Shown one piece after another: positions 44,106 to 52,602 of a stretch of 64,000 nucleotides of DNA (the first letter of the stretch is position 1; the number at the start of each line of letters is the position of its first letter). Source of the stretch: Dehalococcoidia bacterium. GTDB lineage: Bacteria; Chloroflexota; Dehalococcoidia; Lucifugimonadales; Lucifugimonadaceae. Position numbers and translations under genes: made by a program. The notes below the pieces were generated by a model, which was not told where the DNA came from, did no database searches, and saw only the letters and a list, made by a program, of their open reading frames with translations. The stretch lies in assembly GCA_028285005.1 (NCBI GenBank), contig JANQQP010000032.1, forward strand, positions 1 through 64,000, in the 5' to 3' direction.

Positions 44106-44570
44106 ATGCCGATCTTCACGCCTGCGCACCTCGGAAAGTGGGAGCCGCTCTACAGCGACCTGCTTGACGGTGAGACCTCGCCACTGACAGAGGAAGGCAC
44201 GTGGCTGCTTGCCGACCGGTCGGGGCTGATGGCTGTGTTCGACGATGGCGAGCCGGTTTACGTCGGCGCAGCTGAGAAGCTCGGCAAGGAGCTGCAGATC
44301 GCTGTTGCGGGCGGCGCGGAGTCGGAGCTGCGCACACTTGTTGCTGTGATAGAGCTCGGAGCCTCGAAGAAGAGCGCGGCGGCGAGGGCGAAGAGCGGAC
44401 CGCTGTCGACGCGAGTGAGCCGCAAGATTGCGAAGATGCGGTTTCGGGTCGTGCCCGCATCGCCTTCGCAGATGGCTAATGTCGCAGAAGCGTTCGCGGT
44501 CGTCGCCGACCCTCGCTACAACGGCCCAACAGCGCGGGCGAACGCAGCGCTGGACGCACTGCCGAAGTAA
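44106..44570 (+). CDS. Degenerate GIY-YIG-like protein
   Basis: 154 residues, 8 bp after the second Eis-type gene. The segment GLMAVFDDGEPVYVGAAEKLGKEL (about 40-63) resembles the GIY-YIG core (usually GIYxx...YVGxA..L..R), with the first Tyr and the catalytic Arg replaced. The late segment RFRVVPASPSQMANVAEAFAVVADPRYNGP keeps the family's E....I....P.yN pattern. A nuclease fold without nuclease activity is the best guess; it could be a binding domain. Assignment is by eye and tentative. Confidence 0.55.
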   Translation: MPIFTPAHLGKWEPLYSDLLDGETSPLTEEGTWLLADRSGLMAVFDDGEPVYVGAAEKLGKELQIAVAGGAESELRTLVAVIELGASKKSAAARAKSGPLSTRVSRKIAKMRFRVVPASPSQMANVAEAFAVVADPRYNGPTARANAALDALPK

Positions 44571-44574
44571 CGAA

Positions 44575-44608
44575 AACGCCCCGGCAAAATACCGGGGCGT
44601 TCGTTTTT
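44575..44608. terminator. Bidirectional terminator between convergent genes
   Basis: Perfect 10-bp stem AACGCCCCGG (44575-44584) / CCGGGGCGTT (44592-44601) with a 7-nt loop. On the plus strand CGTTTTT follows; on the minus strand the tail TTCGTT is weaker. It separates the GIY-YIG-like gene from convergent ftsZ. Confidence 0.88.
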
Positions 44609-44627
44609 CGATGTGAGTTTGCTGGGG

Positions 44628-45782
44628 CTAGTCGCCTGCCAGGCTCTCCGACTCTTCTTCAGCGGCTTCCTCAAGCTCCTGGCTCTTGTACATGCCACCG
44701 TTGCGGTAGCGACGTCGAGCCGCGGGGTGGTGCCGGAGGAACGGCGGGATAGCCATCAGTGATGGGTCCTCGATCGCCTGCTGGGCGATGCGGTCCGCTT
44801 CGTTGTCAGACTCGCCAGCCACCTTGAAGCCGGTAGCGATCACCGTCATGCGAATCTCGTTCTCCATGGCGGCGTCTGTGACCGTACCGAAGATGATGTT
44901 GGCGTCCGGGTGCACCCTGCTCGAGATCACCTCAGAAGCCTGGTGAACCTCGTCCAGAGTCAGGTCTGAACCGCCAGTGATGTTGAACAGCACGCCGGTG
45001 GCACCGTCGATGTCCACTTCGAGCAGCGGACTGTTGATCGCCTCTTCAGCTGCCTCGATGGCACGGTTCTCGCCCGTGCCCTTACCGATAGCCATCCAAG
45101 CCGGGCCAGCGTTCTGCATGACTGCTCGAACGTCAGCAAAGTCGAGGTTGATCTCACCGGGAACGAGGATCAACTCGGCGATTGACTGCACACCCTGGCG
45201 CAACACGTTGTCTGCCATCTTGAACGCGTTGTCCATGGTCAGGTTTTCGTCGCTCATGGCGAGCAGACGGTCATTCGGAATCACGATCAGCGTGTCCACA
45301 CGCTCGCGCAACTCCTCGATGCCTTCGATAGCCTTCCGTGCCCTGTGAGAGCCTTCAAATCCGAACGGCTTGGTGACGACGCCGATAGTAAGTGCGCCTA
45401 TCTCTTGCGCAACCTCAGCGACGACTGGCGCTCCGCCGGTGCCAGTTCCACCACCCATGCCAGCGGCCACGAAGACGAGGTCTGCCCCGTCGAGCTCGGC
45501 CTTGATGGCTTCTTTGTCTTCCTCGTGGCATGCGCGCCCCTTTGAAGGATCGCCGCCGACACCGAGACCGCGGGCCGTGTTGTCACCTACCCGGAGCCTT
45601 GTTGGCACCGCAGACAACTCGATGGCCTGCTTGTCTGTGTTGACAATGATGTATTCGGCACCCGGGATGGGCTCCTTGTACATGCGTGTAACGGCGTTTT
45701 GACCGCCGCCGCCAACACCGACCACCTTGATGGTGGCGGTCCCGACTTTGTCGGGTGAGATAGTGTCGAAATGCTCGGGCAT
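44628..45782 (-). CDS. ftsZ: Cell division protein FtsZ
   Basis: 384 residues. The tubulin signature [12 protein letters not shown] (about 108-119), [13 protein letters not shown] (18-30) and the T7 loop NLDFADV (212-218) are intact. It polymerises with GTP to form the division ring. The usual C-terminal peptide that binds FtsA/ZipA-type partners appears early, IPPFLRHH (345-352), after a linker of only about 25 residues, and is followed by a basic then acidic extension of about 30 residues. No dcw neighbours (ftsA, ftsQ, mur) are present. A convergent terminator lies 20 bp downstream. Confidence 0.96.
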   Translation of the reverse strand: MPEHFDTISPDKVGTATIKVVGVGGGGQNAVTRMYKEPIPGAEYIIVNTDKQAIELSAVPTRLRVGDNTARGLGVGGDPSKGRACHEEDKEAIKAELDGADLVFVAAGMGGGTGTGGAPVVAEVAQEIGALTIGVVTKPFGFEGSHRARKAIEGIEELRERVDTLIVIPNDRLLAMSDENLTMDNAFKMADNVLRQGVQSIAELILVPGEINLDFADVRAVMQNAGPAWMAIGKGTGENRAIEAAEEAINSPLLEVDIDGATGVLFNITGGSDLTLDEVHQASEVISSRVHPDANIIFGTVTDAAMENEIRMTVIATGFKVAGESDNEADRIAQQAIEDPSLMAIPPFLRHHPAARRRYRNGGMYKSQELEEAAEEESESLAGD

Positions 45783-46299
45783 GTTCCGTCTCCCGGGAGA
45801 TGCAAATCACACCGCTGTGCGTCGCGTCCGATTCTGGACGGCAACTACGGGTGCGCTAAGAGTGGCAGGTGAGCAAAGTCTAGGACGTGCGGCCTCCAAA
45901 GCTCTCCAATAATCAGGTTCGCGTTTGAGCAACTTTGCGCGATCCGTCTTAGTAGAAGTGTGCGGGCCGGTGCCGCAACCACTGGACTGTGAGCACTGCC
46001 AACAGTTGTGAGTGCTGGCACGTCGTGGGTGAACAGAACTACAAGGCGCGCCATCGATCGGTGCGGGAGCGTGTTTTCTGTTCACGAGCGCCGATATGCC
46101 GCCCGCGCACGCGCTCATTTGATGAGTACGCGACCCCGGCATACACTGTGGCCCGGCCTGACAACCGAAGAACTCGGCCGGCTCCGCAGACCGTGCGGCG
46201 AAGTTGCGAGGGCAATAGACAGATCGACGCGACCGCCGCCAGAAACCTTCGGCTCAATCTCAATTCACTAACGCAGCACGCACAGGAGAAACAGCGCTT
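45783..46299. other. 517-bp divergent intergenic region
   Basis: Lies between ftsZ and the TPP-enzyme gene and should hold both promoters. No convincing small ORF, inverted repeat or known RNA was seen. A GGAGA lies close to the downstream ATG at 46300 and serves as its ribosome binding site. Confidence 0.5.
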
Positions 46300-47940
46300 A
46301 TGAACGGCTACGACGCCATCGCCCAGATGCTCAAGCAGGAAGGATTTGAATGGCTGGCCTGCTTCCCTGCAAACCCACTAATCGAGGCCGTTGCGAAAGC
46401 CGGTATCCGGCCGATCGTGTTTCGGCAGGAACGCGGCGGGATCATGGCTGCCGACGGTTACAGCCGGCTGATGGCGTCGCAGGGCAAATACGGAGTGTTC
46501 GCATGCCAGGGCGGGCCCGGCGCTGAGAACGCATTCGGAGGCTTCGCTCAGACATGGGCGGACGGTGTTCCAGTGCTGTTCATCCCTGACGGACCCGGCA
46601 CCGACAAGGCAGACATCAAGCCTTACTTCAGCGGTCCTGCGAACTATCAACACATCACGAAGTGGGCGGTCTCCATCACAAGCGGCGACCGGATTCCGGC
46701 GCTGATGCGTCGAGCGATGTCCGCGCTGAAGAACGGCCGCCCCGGCCCCGTCATGCTGGAGATGCACCGCGACGCGATGCAAGGCGAGATTGCGAGTCTC
46801 GATGGCTTCGCGCCAGCGGAGCGGTACCGCACAGTGCCGCCTGCGAGCGAGATCGAGCGCGCGGCGAAGAAGCTGGTGGAAGCGAACAAGCCAGTCATCT
46901 GGGCCGGACAGGGAGTGCTCTACTCGGGAGCTACCGAAGAGCTGAAGGAACTTGCAGAACTCGCGCAGATTCCGGTGATCACAACGATGCCGGGCAAGTC
47001 CGCGATCGACGAGCGTCATCCGCTCTCGCTCGGTGCGGCGAACCGGACGGCGCCAAAGCCTGTCTGGACATGGCTGAAGGAGTCGGACGTTCTGTTTGCG
47101 GTGGGCGCGAGTCTGACGAAGACGAACTACGGAATCGACCTCCCGGCCGGCAAGACGATTATCCACAGCAGCAACAACGTCGAGGACATCTCGAAGGAGT
47201 ACGAGACCGAGATCGGTCTCGCAGGCGACGCAAGAGAGACGCTGCGGCTGATGATCGACGCGGTGCGTGACCTGGTCGGCGACTCACGCAGCGGCGACAC
47301 TTCTGTGAAGGAAGCTGTTGCGCAGGTGAGGCAGGAGTGGCAGGACGAGTGGCAGCCACTGCTGAACTCCAACATGAACCCGATCAACCCGTACCGGCTG
47401 GTGAATGAGATCAATAAGGCCGTCGACCACGAAAACACGATCATGACGCACGACGCTGGCCACCCTCGTGACCAGATCATGCCGTTCTACACAGCGACGG
47501 TGCCGCACAGCTACATCGGCTGGGGCAAGACCACGCACCTTGGCTACGGAATCGGCCTGATGATTGGCGCGAAGGTGGCCCAGCCCGAGAAGTTCTGCGT
47601 GAACTTCATGGGCGACGCGGCGTTCGGCATGGCGGGACTCGACATCGAGACGTCTGTCCGGTCCGGCAACCCGATCACAACGATTGTGCTCGACAACGGA
47701 ACGATGGGTGGCTACAACCGCTCGCTGCCGACGGCGATGGAACAGTTCGGCGCAGGCAACATGACCGGTGACTACGCCAAGATCGCCGAAGGCCTCGGTG
47801 CCACAGGCATCACGGTGGACAAGCCGGAAGGTATCGGGCCGGCGATAGACCAGGCGCGACGCCTGAACTCAGAAGGCAAGAGCGCGCTGATCGACGTGAA
47901 GACGCAGCAGGAAATGAAGTTCAGCGTCTACGCAGACTAG
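46300..47940 (+). CDS. Thiamine-pyrophosphate enzyme (acetolactate synthase-like)
   Basis: 546 residues. The three-domain layout of the family is seen: N-terminal Pyr domain with catalytic Glu 44 in FRQERGGIMAADGYSRL and FACQGGPGAENAFGG, central domain (PVIWAGQGVLYSGA) and C-terminal PP domain with the TPP motif FMGDAAFGMAGLDIETSV ... VLDNG. It should decarboxylate or ligate a 2-keto acid. Lack of the regulatory subunit gene nearby and a diverged middle domain argue against biosynthetic acetolactate synthase. Its cofactor is the one whose precursor import is riboswitch-controlled at 7.3 kb. Confidence 0.87.
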   Translation: MNGYDAIAQMLKQEGFEWLACFPANPLIEAVAKAGIRPIVFRQERGGIMAADGYSRLMASQGKYGVFACQGGPGAENAFGGFAQTWADGVPVLFIPDGPGTDKADIKPYFSGPANYQHITKWAVSITSGDRIPALMRRAMSALKNGRPGPVMLEMHRDAMQGEIASLDGFAPAERYRTVPPASEIERAAKKLVEANKPVIWAGQGVLYSGATEELKELAELAQIPVITTMPGKSAIDERHPLSLGAANRTAPKPVWTWLKESDVLFAVGASLTKTNYGIDLPAGKTIIHSSNNVEDISKEYETEIGLAGDARETLRLMIDAVRDLVGDSRSGDTSVKEAVAQVRQEWQDEWQPLLNSNMNPINPYRLVNEINKAVDHENTIMTHDAGHPRDQIMPFYTATVPHSYIGWGKTTHLGYGIGLMIGAKVAQPEKFCVNFMGDAAFGMAGLDIETSVRSGNPITTIVLDNGTMGGYNRSLPTAMEQFGAGNMTGDYAKIAEGLGATGITVDKPEGIGPAIDQARRLNSEGKSALIDVKTQQEMKFSVYAD

Positions 47941-47966
47941 GCTCGCGAATACCAGAGGAGATCAAA

Positions 47967-47999
47967 GAGGGCAGCCAGAACTGGCTGCCCTCTTTTCTT
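47967..47999. terminator. Terminator between convergent genes
   Basis: Perfect 12-bp stem GAGGGCAGCCAG (47967-47978) / CTGGCTGCCCTC (47981-47992), loop AA, then TTTTCTT. The minus-strand side has CTTTGAT, so it may serve both directions. It separates the TPP enzyme from the convergent UspA gene. Confidence 0.9.
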
Positions 48000-48007
48000 A
48001 ACGAGCT

Positions 48008-49066
48008 TCAGTTCTCTCGCGGCGGCGGAACGACCAGCACTGGCAGGCCGGATGAACGGATCACTTTGTCTGCGACGCTGCCCAGAACCCAGCGCTTGAT
48101 CCCGGACTCGCCTCGTGTGCTCATGATGATGAGCGGCCTGGACAACGACTCAACCTCGTCCATCAGGCGGTTTGCAGGCGAACCGGTCATCACAACCGTT
48201 TTGGCATTCACGCCCTCGGCCTCTGCCTTCTCTTCGAACTGCATCAGGTATGCCTCAGCCTCAACGCGCTGCTGCGAAACCGCGTAGCCAGTGTCGAAGT
48301 AAGATGCATCGACGGCCGTTACTCCGTAGTACGGATACTGCACTACCCGGAAGAAGACCATCTCAGACCCGATCGCTTTCGCAACCTCGATTGCGAGGTC
48401 GACCACACCTGCGGACCGGTCTGAGCCGTCAAGCGGCACCACGATCGTCTCAGGCTGGCCTCTTTCACCGCTAAATGCGCTCAAGTTCTCCGGGTGAACT
48501 GCCATCACCGGCATGCCGGCGGTGCGCAAGACTCGGTCCGTCACGCTTCCAAGGACTCCTCGTGCAAGCCCGGAGCCCCGATGTGTGGCCATCGCGATCA
48601 GGTCTGCGTCGATCTGATGGGCGTAGTTGACGATCTCTTCTGCGGGGTCGCCTGCGACGGCCTTAAATGACGACTTCACACCAGCCGCGTCCATCTGGTC
48701 GGCCTCGCGTTCGACATAGGCCTCGGCCTGCTGCAGAACTGTATCGAGGATCTGGGTACCAAAGGCCGGGGCGTGCTGAACACCGCCTCCGTGTCCGGGC
48801 GTGACCGTAGCGCCTCCGGTCATGCCTGTAGCGCCAGCCAGCGCGCCAGTTGTCTCGATGCCTGGGCGGTCGTACTGCCCGGCTCTGCCCGGAATCGGAT
48901 GACCATGCTCAGCTGTGGATCTTGGCAGTTCGATCTTGTCGGGGTCGACGATGGTTAGAAGCACGACCTCGGCGTTGAGTGGCCGCGCCAGACCGGCAAC
49001 CCAGCCTCCGATCTTCTCGGCGTTTTCCGAGCCGTCGAGCGGCACGAGGATTCTGTTGATACTCAA
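48008..49066 (-). CDS. Tandem universal stress protein
   Basis: 352 residues made of two UspA domains. Domain 1 (1-195) begins INRILVPLDGSENA and has the ATP loop THRGSGLARGVLGSVTDRVLR; domain 2 (from about 208) begins TIVVPLDGSDRSAG and has TRGESGIKRWVLGSVADKVIR, both with G-x2-G-x9-G(S). Domain 1 carries an insertion of about 50 Gly/His/Thr-rich residues (48-103) not seen in domain 2. Such proteins bind ATP and accumulate under stress. Monocistronic. Confidence 0.9.
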   Translation of the reverse strand: MSINRILVPLDGSENAEKIGGWVAGLARPLNAEVVLLTIVDPDKIELPRSTAEHGHPIPGRAGQYDRPGIETTGALAGATGMTGGATVTPGHGGGVQHAPAFGTQILDTVLQQAEAYVEREADQMDAAGVKSSFKAVAGDPAEEIVNYAHQIDADLIAMATHRGSGLARGVLGSVTDRVLRTAGMPVMAVHPENLSAFSGERGQPETIVVPLDGSDRSAGVVDLAIEVAKAIGSEMVFFRVVQYPYYGVTAVDASYFDTGYAVSQQRVEAEAYLMQFEEKAEAEGVNAKTVVMTGSPANRLMDEVESLSRPLIIMSTRGESGIKRWVLGSVADKVIRSSGLPVLVVPPPREN

Positions 49067-49327
49067 TTGCTCACCTCTGTTCGGGCTAATTCACATGCGA
49101 CCGCCCGCGCCAGCGGATCGATCATAGAACGGTGCGGCGAATTCTACTTTGCCGCCGCGATGGGCTTGTGAAGGCTGCAAACGCCAGGTGTGATGACGCC
49201 ATGAGATTTCGCGCGGTATCGACATCAAATGGGTGAGCCTGTTGCGACCATAAGTATCGGCGGTAGACTTCTCGCGGAGAACACGAAGGCCGAAATTGAT
49301 CACTAGCCAAACACCGGAGCGACTCCT

Positions 49328-51757
49328 TTGACTAACATATCGAGGTTCCGAGTCTCCCCTGAAAAAGCGCGCTGGTCCATGAACCCGGATGACCTTCCTT
49401 TCAGCTGCACGGACGAGATCAAGCCGCCTGAGATGTTCATTGGCCAGGACCGGGCGGTCAGCGCGATCGAGTTCGGGCTCGGAATGGACGCTCCGGGCTA
49501 CAACATCTTCGTCAGTGGCCTGTCTGGCACCGGCAAGAGCACGGTGATCCGTAGTCACTTAGAGGCGGCGGTTGAGCGTCGCGCTGCCCAGAACGGAGAG
49601 CAGGAGTTCCATGACTGGGTCTACCTCCACAACTTCGAGAGGCCTGACCAACCAGCAGCTGCCCAGCTTCCACAGGGTATGGGCACTGACCTCGCCGACG
49701 CGGCCGACAGTTTGCTTCAGGTTGTCATCAACGACCTGCCCGCGGCTCTCGGAGACGATTCGTACACGGAGCGGGTGCGTGAACTGAATGACCGGACAGC
49801 GAACTACCGTCGCGAAGTGATCTCAGAGGTTGAGCGCGCGGCCGAGCAACAGGGCTTCACTGTCCAGGCCGGACCAGCAGGTATCGCCGTCATCCCCAAG
49901 GTCAACGGCGAACCGATGTCACAGGAGCAGTACTTAGCTCTATCGGACGAGCAGCGCGAGCAGCTTGAGTCGGTCAGGACTGAGATAACTCGACAGGTTG
50001 AGCGGGCGATGGACGAGATCCGCAAGCGAGACCGCGATGCGGTGGAGCAGCTGAGGGATGTCCAGCGGAACGCCACGGAGTCGGTCATCGGCCCAGCATT
50101 CGACGCGGCGATCGAGCGCTTCAAGGAAGCTGGTGCCGAGGAGACCGCTGACTACCTGGCAGGACTGCGCGCGTATTCACATGACAGCGCGGCCCAGATC
50201 ATCAGCGGAAAAGCCGGGGATGACGGCAATCCGCCTGGCCCGCAGCAACTCGCCGACCCGAGACTGCCGTTTCGTGTGAATGTGTTTGTAGACAACACAG
50301 GCCGTACCAGTCCGCCGATCATCATGGAGGACAACCCGACCTATAGCCACCTGTTCGGGCATATCGACCGAAGGCCGATGATGGGAACCTACGTCACCGA
50401 CCACACGATGCTCAGGCCGGGGACACTTGCACAGGCGAACGGCGGTTACCTGGTGATCGATGCGAGGATGGCTCTGAGCCATGCGGCTGTCTGGCCAGCG
50501 TTGAAGCGGGTGCTCAAAGGTGGCGAAGTGCGGCCTGAGGACCCGGAAGACCTGCTGCCAGGTTTCTTGCCGCCTCAACCGCTACGGCCTGAGCCGATCC
50601 CAATCCAACTTAAGGTTGTGCTGACTGGAGAACCGGACATCTATCAGCTTCTGGCTGCGATGGACCCGGACTTCTGGGAGATCGTCAAGGTGCGAGCCGA
50701 CCTGAACCACGAAGTTGAACTCAGCCCGGACATCTTGCACGCCTACTCGCAGTTCGTTTGCGGACTGTGCAACGAAAACGGCTTGAGGCACTTCTCGGCG
50801 GACGGCGTGCTGGCGATCATCGAGCATTCGATGCGCATCGTGGACCACCAGTCGAAACTCAGCGCCCGCTTCGGCCTGCTCGTGGACCTGGTGCACGAGT
50901 CGGCTCACATGGCGCAGAGAGAGGACAGCGAGCACACCGAAAGGCGCCATGTGCAAGAGGCTTTGGACGCTCGACGCTCCCGTTCCGGACAGGTTTCCGA
51001 CCGAATGCAGCAGCTTCTGCTCGAGGGAACGCTGAAGGTGGATGTCGAAGGCGAGGAGGTCGGGCAGGTTAACGGACTTGCTGTCTACAGCGCTGGCGAT
51101 GTGGCCTTCGGCAAGCCTTCGCGCATCACCACGCAGGCATTCATGGGCAGCGACGGTTTCATCAACATCGAGCGCGAGGTAGCCCTGAGCGGCAAGTCAC
51201 ACGACAAGGGCGTGCTGATCATGGCGGGTTTTCTTGGCGACCGCTTCGCCCAGCGGTTCCCGCTCGCAGTGAACATCTCGATAGCGTTCGAGCAGTCTTA
51301 CGGCCCGGTCGACGGCGACAGCGCATCTTCTACTGAGCTCTACTCGATCCTGTCCGAACTGTCCGGCGTGCCGATCCGGCAGAACATCGCGGTCACGGGT
51401 TCGGTGAACCAGAAGGGCGAGATCCAGTCGATCGGTGGCGTCAACGAAAAGATTGAGGGTTTCTTCGACCTTTGCAAAGAGGCTGGCGCTCTCGGGGACG
51501 CCGGCGTGCTGATTCCCGCCTCGAACGAACGAAACCTGATGCTCCGTCAGGACGTGATCGAAGCGATTCGCAATGGCGAGTTCCACATCTACTCGGCGCA
51601 GACCGTTGAGGACGGCATTGAGGTTCTGACCGGCGTGGATGCTGGCGCGCCTGACGATGAAGGCAATTATCCGACGGACTCGGTGAACGGGCGCGTTGCG
51701 GCACGGCTGCAACAGTTTGCCGAGCGCTACCGAGAGTTCTCGCAGCCGAAGAGGTGA
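49328..51757 (+). CDS. Lon-like ATP-dependent protease (AAA_32/S16)
   Basis: 809 residues from a TTG with GGAG about 9 nt upstream. Walker A GLSGTGKST (64-72), a long coiled-coil insert (about 150-290), an AAA_32-type core (SHLFGHIDRR, LRPGTLAQANGGYLVIDAR) and the C-terminal S16 protease. Catalytic Ser lies in VDGDSASSTEL (about 660-670) and Lys in GGVNEKIEGF (about 703-712), the Ser-Lys dyad of Lon. No N-terminal substrate domain like that of LonA, and no membrane helix like LonB. It degrades misfolded or regulatory proteins in the cytoplasm. Stop overlaps the following GNAT gene by 4 nt. Confidence 0.9.
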   Translation: MTNISRFRVSPEKARWSMNPDDLPFSCTDEIKPPEMFIGQDRAVSAIEFGLGMDAPGYNIFVSGLSGTGKSTVIRSHLEAAVERRAAQNGEQEFHDWVYLHNFERPDQPAAAQLPQGMGTDLADAADSLLQVVINDLPAALGDDSYTERVRELNDRTANYRREVISEVERAAEQQGFTVQAGPAGIAVIPKVNGEPMSQEQYLALSDEQREQLESVRTEITRQVERAMDEIRKRDRDAVEQLRDVQRNATESVIGPAFDAAIERFKEAGAEETADYLAGLRAYSHDSAAQIISGKAGDDGNPPGPQQLADPRLPFRVNVFVDNTGRTSPPIIMEDNPTYSHLFGHIDRRPMMGTYVTDHTMLRPGTLAQANGGYLVIDARMALSHAAVWPALKRVLKGGEVRPEDPEDLLPGFLPPQPLRPEPIPIQLKVVLTGEPDIYQLLAAMDPDFWEIVKVRADLNHEVELSPDILHAYSQFVCGLCNENGLRHFSADGVLAIIEHSMRIVDHQSKLSARFGLLVDLVHESAHMAQREDSEHTERRHVQEALDARRSRSGQVSDRMQQLLLEGTLKVDVEGEEVGQVNGLAVYSAGDVAFGKPSRITTQAFMGSDGFINIEREVALSGKSHDKGVLIMAGFLGDRFAQRFPLAVNISIAFEQSYGPVDGDSASSTELYSILSELSGVPIRQNIAVTGSVNQKGEIQSIGGVNEKIEGFFDLCKEAGALGDAGVLIPASNERNLMLRQDVIEAIRNGEFHIYSAQTVEDGIEVLTGVDAGAPDDEGNYPTDSVNGRVAARLQQFAERYREFSQPKR

Positions 51758-52269
51758 GTTCCCGAACGCCGGTGACTATCGCGATCGCAAGCGCCGAGGA
51801 CGCCGTTGCGCTGGCCGCGCTGCACCACCTGAGTCACACCACTTCGTTCGCTCCGTTCGCGTCCGATGAGTGGCTTGCCGGCCGCGATGAAGCTGAGTAC
51901 GTGGCGCAGTGGCAGAGTTTCTTCGAGAGGGCGACGAAAGACCGGCGATTCAGGGCGTGGAAGGCGACGTCCGGCAACAAACTGGTCGGGATGGTGAAGG
52001 TCGGTCCAGAGAATGAAACCGAAGCGCAATTGACGAGCATGCACGTGCGTCCCACATTCCGGCGTCAGGGCATCGGCTCATCGCTCATGGCGGACGCGGT
52101 CAGCTTCATGCGGAGTGAAGGTTTCCGAACGGCGATGCTGGGAGTGATCCAGGCTAACGCGCCTGCTCGAGCAATCTACGAGAAACACGGATGGACGGTG
52201 CGTGAACTGAGGCCAACCGGCGTCGAGGGAGTGCCTGTAGCGATCTACGAGTTAGACCTGAAAGCGTAG
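51754..52269 (+). CDS. GNAT-family acetyltransferase
   Basis: 171 residues from a GTG overlapping the protease stop (GTGA), so translation is probably coupled. The acetyl-CoA motif is V-RPTFRRQGIGSSLM (about 98-112), followed by AMLGVIQANAPARAIYEKHGWTV, both typical. It acetylates a small molecule or protein terminus; the target is unknown. The coupling to the Lon-like protease may mean a shared role in protein quality control, which is only suggested by position. Confidence 0.87.
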   Translation: MSSRTPVTIAIASAEDAVALAALHHLSHTTSFAPFASDEWLAGRDEAEYVAQWQSFFERATKDRRFRAWKATSGNKLVGMVKVGPENETEAQLTSMHVRPTFRRQGIGSSLMADAVSFMRSEGFRTAMLGVIQANAPARAIYEKHGWTVRELRPTGVEGVPVAIYELDLKA

Positions 52270-52298
52270 GCCGCGGGTGACGAAGCACGCCGCGGCCT
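52268..52298 (+). terminator. Hairpin after the GNAT gene
   Basis: Perfect 9-bp GC-rich stem AGGCCGCGG (52268-52276) / CCGCGGCCT (52290-52298), beginning at the stop codon. There is no T run, so it is a weak intrinsic terminator at best. The 333-bp gap that follows holds another 8-bp hairpin, CCGGAGTT/AACTCCGG, and the possible short ORF at 52394-52462; nothing else is recognised. Confidence 0.55.
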
Positions 52299-52393
52299 CG
52301 CATTTGAAGGAACCGTCCGGGTCTCAAGGGCGCGGCGGCCCAGACGGCCGGGACCGGCGACGGTCAACTGGTTGACGTTGACGGTCACCTTGA

Positions 52394-52462
52394 TCACTTA
52401 CATCGCGGCCGGAGTTGAGCAAACTCCGGTGTTGCAGGTCTCCTCGCCTGCACCAACATCAT
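52394..52462 (-). CDS. Possible 22-residue small ORF
   Basis: Minus-strand ATG-ATG preceded by GAAGAGGAG, a good Shine-Dalgarno, reading MMLVQARRPATPEFAQLRP and ending in CK before TGA. A GTG overlapping that TGA opens a second short frame (MIKVTVNVNQLTVAGPG...). Both run antisense to a gap between plus-strand genes. Nothing else supports expression. Confidence 0.2.
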   Translation of the reverse strand: MMLVQARRPATPEFAQLRPRCK

Positions 52463-52602
52463 CTCCTCTTCAGCGTAGAAGCAGCATGAAGACGGTCGCC
52501 GATGCGTGAAAAGCCTGTGAGAAGCGGGCAATCTGTGTCGAGCCGGTAAGATAGAGCGCCGCACCTGACAACACAGTTCAGAACACGAGAGCAATCGACT
52601 AA

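Noticed and set aside
46378-47166. 262-codon minus-strand frame opposite the TPP enzyme
   Set aside because: No recognisable domain; rich in His/Arg as expected for an antisense frame of a GC-rich gene.
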